NCBI GenBank assembly: GCA_025458385.1
Contig: JALOSO010000004.1
Coordinates: 1-33,320, forward strand
From: Paracoccaceae bacterium
Lineage (GTDB): Bacteria; Pseudomonadota; Alphaproteobacteria; Rhodobacterales; Rhodobacteraceae
Reading direction: 5' to 3'
DNA length: 33,320 bases
Position numbers and translations under genes: made by a program. The notes under the pieces are model-generated. The model was not told the DNA's origin, searched no databases, and saw only the letters and a program-made list of their open reading frames with translations. Below, in pieces: positions 16,662-24,526 of the stretch (position 1 is its first letter; each line of letters starts with the position of its first letter).

Positions 16662-16811
16662 TCAGAACCACGGGCGCCAGATGTAGGTGGCAATGTGCGC
16701 GACGATGGCCACCATGGTGAACAGCCAAAGCCCGCTCATGTAGACGGAATGCAGCTCTTGCGCCTGCTCGTCAGTAAGACCTGTGAAGGACAGGTCGGAT
16801 TTATCAGCCAT
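16662..16811 (-). CDS. pufB: Light-harvesting LH1 beta polypeptide
   Basis: A 49-residue single-span antenna protein that pairs with PufA in the LH1 ring. The N-terminal cytoplasmic part [20 protein letters not shown] is followed by His21 and a helix with His39 ([16 protein letters not shown]), the bacteriochlorophyll ligand; the terminal WRPWF is the usual end. Length equals that of Rhodobacter sphaeroides PufB. The track places it inside a longer ORF that starts at 17000; the ATG at 16811 has CGGAG upstream and is certain. It lies after a structured 151-base leader that follows pufQ. Confidence 0.97.
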   Translation of the reverse strand: MADKSDLSFTGLTDEQAQELHSVYMSGLWLFTMVAIVAHIATYIWRPWF

Positions 16812-16962
16812 AATGAACTCCGAAATGGCAGACGTCACCGCACACCCTGCGGCTGGGTTGCCAGGGGAGGTCCCCCAGCGGGCTCGACCCGCCCCCATCG
16901 GGGCCGGATCGAATTTTGTCAGCAGAGCGGGCGCACCCTGCGTGGCAATCCGTCTGCGCCGT
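16812..16962 (-). promoter_or_regulatory. Structured pufQ-pufB leader
   Basis: The 151 bases between pufQ and pufB hold no gene. They contain short GC-rich dyads in a row: CGGG-N5-CCCG (16879-16891), CCCC-N3-GGGG (16893-16903) and GGGG-N4-CCCC near 16864-16875. In Rhodobacter the puf mRNA is processed in this region and the pufBA message begins with such structures. I see no convincing -35/-10 pair here. Confidence 0.5.
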
Positions 16963-17190
16963 TCAGGCGCGGAAGATTGATGGCGTAATCGCGCCGGCAT
17001 CAGCCCAGGCGCGGGAAATCGGATTTTTCGCCGGCAGCTTGCGCTTGGCGATCAGGCTGGCCACCCACGCCACCAAGGCATAGGACAGCGCGCCCAAGAA
17101 GATCAGGGCGAAGTAGGCATAGAACTCGGCCTTGGGCGCGCGCTGTGGATGCGTCTGCTGGTGGCCACTGTTCGTCATGTGAACGCTCAT
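16963..17190 (-). CDS. pufQ: PufQ, bacteriochlorophyll assembly/regulatory protein
   Basis: A 75-residue membrane protein with a polar N-terminus, one hydrophobic helix ([25 protein letters not shown]) and the highly characteristic end [18 protein letters not shown], matching RAWREAGEITPEIFRP of Rhodobacter capsulatus PufQ. In Rhodobacter it is needed for normal bacteriochlorophyll formation, perhaps as a carrier of tetrapyrrole intermediates; the exact mechanism is not settled. The ATG overlaps the bchZ stop (ATGA) and is preceded by AGGGGAG, so it is co-translated with the chlorin reductase genes. Confidence 0.95.
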   Translation of the reverse strand: MSVHMTNSGHQQTHPQRAPKAEFYAYFALIFLGALSYALVAWVASLIAKRKLPAKNPISRAWADAGAITPSIFRA

Positions 17191-18656
17191 GTCCGTTCTC
17201 CCCTCATTTGTGCAGGTCCCCGCAGGGCCTCCACCGTTTCCTTGACAACCCGCTCATCCCCCTGATCAAGCGCGGCCTTCTCGGCAGCGTCACGCAGGGT
17301 GCGCGCGGCGGAAATGCGTGTCAGCACCGGATGTTCCGAAACGATCCGGTCAAGTTCTGCCTGTGCGTCCGCATCCCAGGGGAAATCGCGGCGCAGGGTG
17401 GTTGGCGTGGAGGCGGCGGCATCCATGTCCGTGCCCAAGGGCAGGATGTGGAACAGCGCATCGAACAGGCCGTTGCACACCTCTTGCAGCAGGTAGACCG
17501 CGCCCGCATAGCCCATGAAGGGCGTGCCCGTGGCGCGCCGGATGGCGGCACCGGGAAAAGACGCCGGAATGAATGTGGGCTGCGGGCCAAAGCCACCTTT
17601 GGTTTCGGCCAGATACATCTTTTCGTTGATCGACCCCATCAGGATCAGCGGGCGATCCTTGCGGATCATCGCGCGCACCGCCTCGTTATTCGTCTTTTTG
17701 CCCGCCACCCGCGCCACCGCAAAGGCGCAGGGCAGGCCAAGGTCTTCTTCCAGAAACAGCCGGATGCCGCGCGCATAGGTTTCATTCGCCACAATGCCGA
17801 AGCTGGCCGTCGCAAAGAAATCCTGCGTGACGCTGCGCCACAGATCCCACAGGGGTTTCAGCGTGGAATGCTTTTCCTGTTCGATGAACGGTTCCGGGTC
17901 CAGCCCCAGCAATTCTCCCAGCTTGCGCAGGAACTGCGTCGTGCTCTCCATACCAATGGGCGCCTGCAGGTAGGGCTTGCCCAACACCTCGCACAGGCCC
18001 CGGCCGAATTCGCGATACATGCAGATGTTCACATCCGCATTCACCAGATGGCGCATTTCGGCCAGATGCGCGCCAAGCGGCATCACCATGTTGACCTCGG
18101 CCCCGATCCCTTCGACCAGGCGGCGGATTTCGTGCAGGTCCGATGGCATGTTGAACGTGCCGTACATCGGCCCAAGGATATTCACGCGGGGTTTTGCCCC
18201 CGCCTCACGCTTGGTCTCGGGCGGCATGCGGCCCTTGGTCATGCCGAATTCCGTGAAGATCCACGTCATCGCGCGATCCGCGCATTGCCATTGATCCTCA
18301 TCAATTGTGCGCGGCAGGAAGCGCTGGATGTTCGTGCCCGCAGGCGTGACCCCGCCGCCGATCATTTCCGCGATAGACCCCGTCACCACCACCGCAGGCA
18401 AGGCCGGATCAAGCGTTTTCCACGCCCGCGCCATCGAGGCTTCGGTGCCCGAACTCATCTCGTCTTCGGCAAGGCCTGTGACGACGATGGGCAATTCATG
18501 GGGGGGAAGCGCATCGGTGTAGTGCAAGACAGAGGTCACCGGCAGGTTTTCGCAGCCCACCGGGCCATCAATCACCACTTGCAGGCCCTTGACCGCGCAG
18601 AAGGCATAGACCGCGCCCCAATAGCCGCCTGCCCGATCATGATCCTGGATCAGCAT
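17187..18656 (-). CDS. bchZ: Chlorophyllide a reductase subunit Z
   Basis: A 489-residue nitrogenase-MoFe-like catalytic subunit of chlorophyllide a oxidoreductase. With BchY it forms the heterotetramer that, fed by BchX, reduces ring B to give a bacteriochlorin. It starts [24 protein letters not shown], with the cluster Cys in [13 protein letters not shown], and contains the family stretches [19 protein letters not shown] and [17 protein letters not shown]. Length is normal. AGAGGTG lies five bases before the ATG. A 91-base gap with a micro-ORF separates it from bchY, and its stop overlaps pufQ. Confidence 0.97.
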   Translation of the reverse strand: MLIQDHDRAGGYWGAVYAFCAVKGLQVVIDGPVGCENLPVTSVLHYTDALPPHELPIVVTGLAEDEMSSGTEASMARAWKTLDPALPAVVVTGSIAEMIGGGVTPAGTNIQRFLPRTIDEDQWQCADRAMTWIFTEFGMTKGRMPPETKREAGAKPRVNILGPMYGTFNMPSDLHEIRRLVEGIGAEVNMVMPLGAHLAEMRHLVNADVNICMYREFGRGLCEVLGKPYLQAPIGMESTTQFLRKLGELLGLDPEPFIEQEKHSTLKPLWDLWRSVTQDFFATASFGIVANETYARGIRLFLEEDLGLPCAFAVARVAGKKTNNEAVRAMIRKDRPLILMGSINEKMYLAETKGGFGPQPTFIPASFPGAAIRRATGTPFMGYAGAVYLLQEVCNGLFDALFHILPLGTDMDAAASTPTTLRRDFPWDADAQAELDRIVSEHPVLTRISAARTLRDAAEKAALDQGDERVVKETVEALRGPAQMRGERT

Positions 18657-18748
18657 GTGGCACCTCTGTGGCAGAGGTCGGCAGCGGGGATTTCACACCC
18701 CCGCACCCCCGTGGGATATTTGTGCGACATTGAAAGGGTGGAGAGCAT
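18650..18748 (-). CDS. Micro-ORF bridging bchY and bchZ (doubtful)
   Basis: A 32-codon frame begins in the TGATG that ends bchY and stops in the ATGCTGA that starts bchZ. The peptide ([14 protein letters not shown]...) has no recognisable features. The DNA between also looks like an intergenic unit: a GCGGGG/CCCCGC dyad followed by CCCGTGGGATATTTG, a type of sequence often seen between Rhodobacteraceae genes. A role in passing ribosomes from bchY to bchZ is possible; a functional peptide is not supported. Confidence 0.25.
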   Translation of the reverse strand: MLSTLSMSHKYPTGVRGCEIPAADLCHRGATC

Positions 18749-20298
18749 CAGATGAACTCCTCGGCTTTGGCGGCTTTGGCGGCCTTGTCGAGTTTCTTCT
18801 GGTGTTGCGCGCGGAAATCGGGACGCAGGTTGGGGGATGCTTCCCAGATGCCGGCCGTATCGCCCGTGCCCACACCTTCGAAGAAGGCGCGCATCTTGGA
18901 CATGCGGCCCTGGTTGCCGATGGCGGCATTGACCACTTGTTGCAAGGACCCCGCGCCCGCAGGCCCCATGAGGGGGCGTGCGGAGATGAGGTTCGTGAAG
19001 TAAAGACTTGGAATACCGAGCTGTTTTGCCTTTTGCACCACGGGCGTTGTGCCCACGGCGAGGTCAGGCTGGAAGCCTTCCATCGCGGCGCAATCATCTT
19101 CAAGGCTGGCGCGGAATTTCACCACGGTGCCTTTGCTTTCCAGCCAGGCGCGGTCTGCATCCGACCATGCGCTGCGCGCGCAGGCGGTGCCGACATAGGG
19201 CACATCCGCCCCGGATTCGATCAAGAGGCGTGCCACCAGCAACTCGCTGCCTTCATAGCCCGACAGGGTGATGCGGCCCTTCACACGGCTGCCTTCGAGT
19301 GCGGCCTTGATCCCCGGCAGGAACGCGTTCTGCGCGACAGAGATCTTTTCACCAGCAATGCCATAAGCTTGCCCGATGTTTTTCAACCATTCCGCCGTGC
19401 CATCAAGGCCCACCGGACCGCCGCCCACAATCACCCGGCCTGCCGCCTGAAACTCGCGGATCGCTGCCGTGTAGAACGGGTGGATCGCGGCCACCACGCC
19501 GCAATCAAGGGCTGCATAAAGCTCGCGCCATTCGCGGCAGGGCACGACCGGGCCAGCCGCAAGGCCCATGGGGGCCAGCATCGCGCCAATCATCATCGGG
19601 TCCGCCGGGAACATCTCGCCCAGCAGCGCCACTGTCGGGCGGTCAGACCGCCCACGTTCGGGGGCCTGCACGGGGCCTGCCTCAATTTCGGCCCGCGCGT
19701 ATTTCAGCATGGCACCGGCCAGCACATCCTTGGCTTCCGCATGGGTTGGCACGCCAAAGCCCGGCACGTCGATGCCCACGATGCGCACGCCGTTGATTTC
19801 AGACGGCAGCAGCTTTAACGGCACGCCAGAAGCCGTTGGAACACATAGGTTTGTCACCACCACGGCATCATAGCGTTCCGGGTCTGCCAATTCGTGCACC
19901 GCATCGCGGATGTCCTCGAACAGCTTGCCGGTCACCAGCGATTCCGAATTAAACGGCACATAGCCCACCGACCGGCGCGCGCCGTAGAAGTGCGACACAA
20001 AGGTCAGCCCATAGACGCAGCAGGCCGACCCGGACAGCACCGTCGCCACCCGCCGCATCCGCAGGCCCACGCGCAGCGAGCCAAAGGCCGGGCACATCGA
20101 CTGTGGTTTGTCATGCGGGCCTTGCGGGTAATCGCGCGCGAAACCATCCAGCAGTTCCGAATTGCCTGCCGCCCGCGCGGCCGCCTCCATCGTCGCCGCA
20201 CCCGCATGGCAACCCATGCCATCGGCAACCGAGGGCGGAAGGCTTTCGCCCGTCATCACTGGGGCAACACGGCCATCATATGTGGCCTCAGCGCTCAC
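18748..20298 (-). CDS. bchY: Chlorophyllide a reductase subunit Y
   Basis: A 516-residue nitrogenase-NifD-like partner of BchZ. Conserved Cys-bearing segments are visible: GMGCHAGAATMEAAARAAG near residue 28, PQSMCPAFGSLRVGLRM, LSGSACCVYGLTF and VVVTNLCVPTASGVPL, which supply ligands for the bridging Fe-S cluster. The C-terminal tail is Lys/Ala-rich (KKLDKAAKAAKAEE). The start is a GTG at 20298, with AAAGG six bases ahead, lying inside the end of a 21-codon micro-ORF. The ordinary family motifs begin at about residue 25, so a later start cannot be wholly excluded. It is part of the crtEF-bchCXYZ-puf superoperon. Confidence 0.96.
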   Translation of the reverse strand: MSAEATYDGRVAPVMTGESLPPSVADGMGCHAGAATMEAAARAAGNSELLDGFARDYPQGPHDKPQSMCPAFGSLRVGLRMRRVATVLSGSACCVYGLTFVSHFYGARRSVGYVPFNSESLVTGKLFEDIRDAVHELADPERYDAVVVTNLCVPTASGVPLKLLPSEINGVRIVGIDVPGFGVPTHAEAKDVLAGAMLKYARAEIEAGPVQAPERGRSDRPTVALLGEMFPADPMMIGAMLAPMGLAAGPVVPCREWRELYAALDCGVVAAIHPFYTAAIREFQAAGRVIVGGGPVGLDGTAEWLKNIGQAYGIAGEKISVAQNAFLPGIKAALEGSRVKGRITLSGYEGSELLVARLLIESGADVPYVGTACARSAWSDADRAWLESKGTVVKFRASLEDDCAAMEGFQPDLAVGTTPVVQKAKQLGIPSLYFTNLISARPLMGPAGAGSLQQVVNAAIGNQGRMSKMRAFFEGVGTGDTAGIWEASPNLRPDFRAQHQKKLDKAAKAAKAEEFI

Positions 20299-20360
20299 TT
20301 GGCACCTTTCAGGCGGGCAAGCGCTTCGTCGAATTTGCGCAGGGTTTCCAGATCAAGCAT
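20295..20360 (-). CDS. 21-residue micro-ORF tiled between bchX and bchY
   Basis: An ATG inside the last codons of bchX (20360) opens a 21-codon frame ([17 protein letters not shown]...) that ends in TGA overlapping the bchY GTG start as GTGA. A strong ribosome site, GGAGGTGG, lies 9-11 bases before the ATG, although those bases also encode the conserved EVVYD end of BchX. The peptide is an ideal amphipathic helix. The bchY ribosome site (AAAGG) lies inside this frame. The simplest role is translational coupling; a small protein that binds the reductase cannot be excluded. It is too short for the ORF track. Confidence 0.45.
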   Translation of the reverse strand: MLDLETLRKFDEALARLKGAK

Positions 20361-21354
20361 TGTCGTACACCACCTCCAGCGAAGGCTTTGCCACCGCGTT
20401 CTTGCCGCGCATGTCCATGTCCGTGGCGGGCGTCAGCACGAAATCCTTGCCCGTGGTTTCCGCATCGAACAGGTTCAACAGCCCATCCTGCGACAGCGGC
20501 GCCGGGCGGACGGGTGGCGCAATCCCCACCGCCTCGGCCAACTGGCCAAACAGCGCACCCCATGGGCCAGCCGCTGTGCCGACAATCTGGTAATTTGCTG
20601 ATTTGCGGCGCAGATCCTCATCCGCCGGAATGCTCGCCAGCACCGGAATGTTCACCGCAGCCGCAAAAGCCGCCGCCTCGCCCGTGCCGTCATCCTTGTT
20701 GATCACCAGCCCCGCGATGCCCACATTCCCGCCCAGCTTGCGGAAGTATTCCACCGCCGAGCAGACGTTGTTGGCCACATACAGGCTTTGCAGGTCGTTC
20801 GAGCCGACCAGGATCACCTTCTGCGCCATGTCGCGCGCAATCGGCAGGCCGAACCCGCCGCAAACCACGTCACCCAGGAAATCCAGCAGGACATAGTCAA
20901 AGTCCCAGTCGTGGAACCCCAGCTTTTCCAGCAGTTCAAAGCCATGGATGATCCCACGCCCGCCGCAGCCCCGGCCCACCTCTGGCCCACCAAGCTCCAT
21001 CGCGAAGACGCCACCGCGCTTGAAGCAGACATCGCCGATCTTCACCTCTTCGCCCGCCAGCTTCTTGCGGGTCGAGGTTTCGATGATCGTCGGGCAGGCC
21101 TTGCCACCGAACAGCAGGCTGGTCGTGTCAGACTTGGGGTCACAGCCGATCAGCAGCACGCGCTTGCCCATTTCGGCCATCATGTGGCTCAGGTTCGCCA
21201 GCGTGAAGGATTTTCCGATCCCGCCCTTGCCATAGATCGCGATGATCTGGGTTTTCTTCGTGGGTTCACCCTGCGGAACCTCCAGCGTCGGCTCCTCGTG
21301 CGCTTCATCGCGCAGCCGCGTGGCAAAATCCTTCAGGTTTGGAACGTCGTTCAT
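20353..21354 (-). CDS. bchX: Chlorophyllide a reductase iron protein, subunit X
   Basis: A 333-residue NifH-like ATPase that passes electrons from a [4Fe-4S] cluster shared by a dimer to BchYZ. The P-loop is [17 protein letters not shown] (about residues 40-55), the switch segment is [18 protein letters not shown], and the cluster Cys residues are in [10 protein letters not shown] and [12 protein letters not shown]. The end [13 protein letters not shown] is typical of BchX and separates it from BchL and NifH. The ATG overlaps the bchC stop as ATGA. The final codons contain the ribosome site and start of the micro-ORF that leads into bchY. Confidence 0.97.
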   Translation of the reverse strand: MNDVPNLKDFATRLRDEAHEEPTLEVPQGEPTKKTQIIAIYGKGGIGKSFTLANLSHMMAEMGKRVLLIGCDPKSDTTSLLFGGKACPTIIETSTRKKLAGEEVKIGDVCFKRGGVFAMELGGPEVGRGCGGRGIIHGFELLEKLGFHDWDFDYVLLDFLGDVVCGGFGLPIARDMAQKVILVGSNDLQSLYVANNVCSAVEYFRKLGGNVGIAGLVINKDDGTGEAAAFAAAVNIPVLASIPADEDLRRKSANYQIVGTAAGPWGALFGQLAEAVGIAPPVRPAPLSQDGLLNLFDAETTGKDFVLTPATDMDMRGKNAVAKPSLEVVYDNA

Positions 21355-22292
21355 GCGTGGCCACTCCAGTTCAGGATCATTTTCAGGCAGGCGGGGTCGG
21401 TGAAGGCCGTGTCATAGGCCGCGGCGGCATCTTTGGCGGCGGCGGTGTGGGTAATCAGGCCGGACAGGGACAAGGCCCCTGCATCCAGCAGTGTGCGCAC
21501 GGCGGTGATGTCATCCGGCTGCCATTCGGCGGCGATGCGGAAACGCACCTCACGCATGAAGGCGGGCGGGAAGGTAAAGGAAACGGGTTCGGCGTAGAAA
21601 CCGGCCAGAACAATCTCGCCGCCCTTGGCCACGTGGCGCACAAGCGTATCCAGCAGGCCAGGCGCACCCGAGGCATCATAGATGGCCCGGTAATCACGGC
21701 GGGAATCGGTGGCGGGGTCGATGACGTCATACCCGGTGGCACCCGACCGTCGTGCAGGGTTGGTTTCCCAAACCACAGGCTGGCCACCCGCCGCAACCGT
21801 CAGCCGCGCGAGCAGGCGGCCAAGCGTGCCGTGCCCCACGATCAGATCGGGCAGTGCAGTGTTGAACCCGGCAATTGCGTGCCGCGCGGTGGCGGCCAAA
21901 GCAAGCAGTGCGCCTTCGGCACGCAGGCCGGCATCCACCCGGATGGCCCGCGCGGCGGGTGTGACCAGATGGCGCGAGGCCGCGCCAAACAGCCCGCGCA
22001 CGTTGTTTTCAAAGCAATTTGCGCCCGGAACGAACACCCGGTCACCCACGGCAAGGCCCGTGTCGGCGGCGGCCTCAACCACCTCGCCCACGGCCTCATA
22101 GCCCGGCACTAGCGGATAGCCCATGCCGGGAAACGGCGGCATGGTGCCCGACCAGAACAGCTTTTCCGTACCGGTGGAGATGCCGGAATGCGTGACCTCG
22201 ACAACCACATCACCCGCCATTGGCCGCTTCAGCCCAAGGGTTTCCACCCTTAGCGCCTTTGGCCCGGACAGGATGACGGCATCGGTCAGCAA
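21351..22292 (-). CDS. bchC: 3-hydroxyethyl bacteriochlorophyllide a dehydrogenase BchC
   Basis: A 313-residue medium-chain dehydrogenase-like protein that oxidises the C3 hydroxyethyl group to acetyl in bacteriochlorophyllide synthesis. It shows the GroES-like N-terminal part ([39 protein letters not shown]), the nucleotide-binding part with [14 protein letters not shown] and the family end [15 protein letters not shown]. The start is TTG at 22292, with AGGGGAG eight bases upstream; no ATG fits. It has its own promoter with two PpsR sites in the gap after crtF and overlaps bchX by ATGA, so it is both the head of the bchCXYZ-puf unit and a likely readthrough product of crtEF. Confidence 0.96.
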   Translation of the reverse strand: MLTDAVILSGPKALRVETLGLKRPMAGDVVVEVTHSGISTGTEKLFWSGTMPPFPGMGYPLVPGYEAVGEVVEAAADTGLAVGDRVFVPGANCFENNVRGLFGAASRHLVTPAARAIRVDAGLRAEGALLALAATARHAIAGFNTALPDLIVGHGTLGRLLARLTVAAGGQPVVWETNPARRSGATGYDVIDPATDSRRDYRAIYDASGAPGLLDTLVRHVAKGGEIVLAGFYAEPVSFTFPPAFMREVRFRIAAEWQPDDITAVRTLLDAGALSLSGLITHTAAAKDAAAAYDTAFTDPACLKMILNWSGHA

Positions 22293-22358
22293 CGTGAACT
22301 TCTCCCCTTTCGCCCCGCGCCTGCTTTATGAGCAAGCGCGCAAGGCGGAATATCTAAA

Positions 22359-22376
22359 TGTAACATTAAACTTACA
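22359..22376 (-). promoter_or_regulatory. PpsR/CrtJ site 1 at bchC
   Basis: TGTAACATTAAACTTACA is a perfect TGT-N12-ACA palindrome. It covers the -10 region of the predicted bchC promoter. PpsR/CrtJ is the aerobic repressor of photosynthesis genes in Rhodobacter. Confidence 0.85.
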
Positions 22377-22390
22377 AACGATACTGTCAA
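22363..22390 (-). promoter_or_regulatory. Predicted sigma-70 promoter of bchC
   Basis: On the minus strand an exact TTGACA (22390-22385) is followed after 16 bases by TAATGT (22368-22363). The -35 lies inside PpsR site 2 and the -10 inside site 1, so bound repressor would block polymerase. Confidence 0.65.
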
Positions 22391-22402
22391 TCTAAATAGA
22401 CA
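22385..22402 (-). promoter_or_regulatory. PpsR/CrtJ site 2 at bchC
   Basis: TGTCAATCTAAATAGACA is a second perfect TGT-N12-ACA palindrome, exactly 8 bases from site 1, the arrangement known for cooperative CrtJ binding at bchC in Rhodobacter capsulatus. It ends 7 bases before the crtF stop codon. Confidence 0.85.
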
Positions 22403-22409
22403 GTTTGCC

Positions 22410-23528
22410 TCAGCCCTTTGTGGCTGTAACCACGCTTGTCACAAAGGATCGAAAGCCCGGGCGGCTTTCAACGTGGGTGAACCCGGCGGCGCGCAGCAGG
22501 CCCGCAATGTCAGCAGCACTGCGGGTACGGCCGGTTTGCATGGCCATGGTGTAAAGCGCAAAGTAGACATCGGTGGCGGGATCGGGCTGCGCGCCGCCGG
22601 ACATGGGTTCGGAAATCAGGATGCGTCCACCGGGTGGCAGGGCGGCATGGACCTTGGCAAGCAAAGCAGTAACCGTCGAATCAGCATGGTCATAAAGCAC
22701 GCGGATCAGGCTGATCGTATCGGGGCCTTCCGGCAAAGGATCATCGCGGAAACTGCCGGGATGGATCGTGATGCGATCCGTCATCAGGCCGAAACGCGCA
22801 CCGGCAACCACGGCAGGCAGGTCAAACAGCGTCATCCGCAGCCGGGGATGGGCGGTACCAATGGCACGCAGGAAAGCCCCGGTTCCACCGCCGATATCCA
22901 TCAGATGCCGGGTTTGGGAAAAGTCGAACAAGCCCAGCGTATCGGCGGCAACAAGGCCCTGACTGTCAGCCATCAGCCCAGAGTAAAGTGCCGTCACCTC
23001 CGGGTCGGTCGCCCCGCCCGCGCCAAAGACATAGGGCCAGAAACGGGCAAGTTCGGTCTGATCATGCCCTTTCAGCAAGGCCACGGGATCAGCCAGATCG
23101 CGGTAAAACGCCCCATGATGACGCACCATCGCCTCCAGCCCCGGCACAGTCAGAAAGGCCGCCCCGCGCGCGGACAAATGCCACAGCCCGCGGCGTTGAT
23201 GGAGAAGTTTGAGGGCGGCCCCCGCCTGCAACAGAATACGCATGCGATCGGGGGCAAGGTCGGCCCTTGCCGCAAGGGCTGCCGTGGTGGCGGGGCCGTC
23301 ATGCAGCGCGTGCAGCACCCGCAATTCGACAATGGCCATCAGCGCCTGCGATTGCGCAAAGCCCGACACGATGGAAAACAGCGCCCGCCCTTCAGCCCGG
23401 GCAAGATGCCTAAGCCCCGGAATTCGTGCACAAAAGGCGTGAAACGCAGGGCTGGCGGCCAGCCTTGCAGGCCAGCGCAGCCCTGATCCGCGCGGCGCAT
23501 CATGCCCGCCGATAGGCAGATCGGCCAC
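22410..23528 (-). CDS. crtF: Demethylspheroidene (1-hydroxycarotenoid) O-methyltransferase
   Basis: A 372-residue SAM-dependent O-methyltransferase that methylates the 1-hydroxy group of the carotenoid to give spheroidene. The C-terminal fold shows the SAM motif LMDIGGGTGAFLRAIG, the acidic LFDLPAVVAGAR strand and ISLIRVLYDHADSTV with PPGGRILISEPMSGG; the N-terminal half is the helical dimerisation/winged-helix part (RALFSIVSGFAQSQALMAIVEL). The start is GTG, placed directly after the crtE TAA with no spacer, so it is translationally coupled to crtE. Its end lies 7 bases from the bchC operators. Confidence 0.95.
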   Translation of the reverse strand: MADLPIGGHDAPRGSGLRWPARLAASPAFHAFCARIPGLRHLARAEGRALFSIVSGFAQSQALMAIVELRVLHALHDGPATTAALAARADLAPDRMRILLQAGAALKLLHQRRGLWHLSARGAAFLTVPGLEAMVRHHGAFYRDLADPVALLKGHDQTELARFWPYVFGAGGATDPEVTALYSGLMADSQGLVAADTLGLFDFSQTRHLMDIGGGTGAFLRAIGTAHPRLRMTLFDLPAVVAGARFGLMTDRITIHPGSFRDDPLPEGPDTISLIRVLYDHADSTVTALLAKVHAALPPGGRILISEPMSGGAQPDPATDVYFALYTMAMQTGRTRSAADIAGLLRAAGFTHVESRPGFRSFVTSVVTATKG

Positions 23529-24410
23529 TTACTTGCCCGCCCGCGCGCCCTGCGGCGTCAGGTTCACCGGCGTCATCTTCTGGGCATAGGCCCGCACCAT
23601 CTGCGCCAGCATCGCCTCGCCCGGACAGGACGGGATCGATGAAATCGCCCCACCAAGGATGTCTTTCAGGTGCCGCACCGCCCCTTCGATGCCAAGACTG
23701 GTCACCGCATTGGGGCGTGCATGCAGCACATCCTGCCCTGCCGGTTTGCCCATCTGTTCCGCCGTTTCCAAGGCATCGCGCAGGTCATCGGCCACCTGAA
23801 ACGCCTCACCGATCCGCGCGCCTAGTTCTTCCCACGGCTCTGCGTCCTGCCCCGCCGCGATGGCCCCCATCTGCGTGGCCGCAATGAACAAGGCCCCCGT
23901 CTTGGCCCGGTGATAGGCCGCAAGGTTCACCTGCGCCTCGCTCTCCCACCCCTGCCCCGCACAGATGCCAAAGGGCATGCCCGTGCGTTTCGCCAGCACC
24001 TGGATCAACTGCAAAGCCCGCCCCGGCTGGTCACCCGCCGCGCGCGCCAGCACCTCGAACGCCATGATGATCAGGCTGTCGCCTGTCAGCACCGCCAAGG
24101 GCTCGCCAAAGGCGCGGTGCACGGTGGCCTTGCCGCGCCGCAGGTCGGCATCATCAAAGGCCGGCAGGTCATCATGCACAAGGCTGGCACAATGGATCAA
24201 CTCCAATGCCGCCGCCGACGCATCGGCCAGCGTCGGCCGATCATCGCCACAGGCCAGCGCGACCGACAGCAGGATCGTTGGCCGGATTCGCGCCCCGCCC
24301 GGCAGCACGGCGTAGGGAAGTGCGGCCCCCAGACGCGGCGGTGCGGCGCCCCCCATGCCAAGCGCAAGCGCGGCATTCACCGCCAGATCGATCCGCTGGT
24401 TTAATGGCAT
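23529..24410 (-). CDS. crtE: Geranylgeranyl diphosphate synthase
   Basis: A 293-residue trans-prenyl synthase that extends farnesyl to geranylgeranyl diphosphate for carotenoid and bacteriochlorophyll synthesis. The first Asp-rich motif is LVHDDLPAFDDADLRRG and the second is FQVADDLRDAL; GGARIRP and KTGALF are also typical. ATG 24410, with AGGAAGG eight bases upstream, replaces the longer track start at 24488, whose extra residues lie across the PpsR site. First gene of the leftward superoperon, divergent from crtD. Confidence 0.95.
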   Translation of the reverse strand: MPLNQRIDLAVNAALALGMGGAAPPRLGAALPYAVLPGGARIRPTILLSVALACGDDRPTLADASAAALELIHCASLVHDDLPAFDDADLRRGKATVHRAFGEPLAVLTGDSLIIMAFEVLARAAGDQPGRALQLIQVLAKRTGMPFGICAGQGWESEAQVNLAAYHRAKTGALFIAATQMGAIAAGQDAEPWEELGARIGEAFQVADDLRDALETAEQMGKPAGQDVLHARPNAVTSLGIEGAVRHLKDILGGAISSIPSCPGEAMLAQMVRAYAQKMTPVNLTPQGARAGK

Positions 24411-24464
24411 CGTTGCGCCCTTCCTGCTGGCTTGCCTTCGCAATCTCGCATTGCGCGATGTAAC

Positions 24465-24482
24465 TGTAAACAAAATCTTACA
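24465..24482. promoter_or_regulatory. PpsR/CrtJ site between crtE and crtD
   Basis: TGTAAACAAAATCTTACA is a perfect TGT-N12-ACA palindrome in the 116-base divergent gap, 54 bases from the crtE start and 44 from the crtD start. It could repress both directions. No second perfect copy is present here. Confidence 0.8.
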
Positions 24483-24499
24483 CTGCACCGTAATATCTT

Positions 24500-24513
24500 C
24501 TGGACAAGTCCAG
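24500..24513. repeat. Small dyad upstream of crtD
   Basis: CTGGAC-AA-GTCCAG is a six-pair palindrome 13 bases before the crtD ATG and just after a TAATAT that could be the crtD -10. It does not match the PpsR or Fnr consensus. It may be an unrelated operator or chance. Confidence 0.35.
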
Positions 24514-24526
24514 TCGGCGGCGCATC

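Noticed and set aside
17145-18755. 536-residue plus-strand ORF opposite bchZ
   Set aside because: Antisense shadow of bchZ; composition and lack of motifs show it is not a gene.
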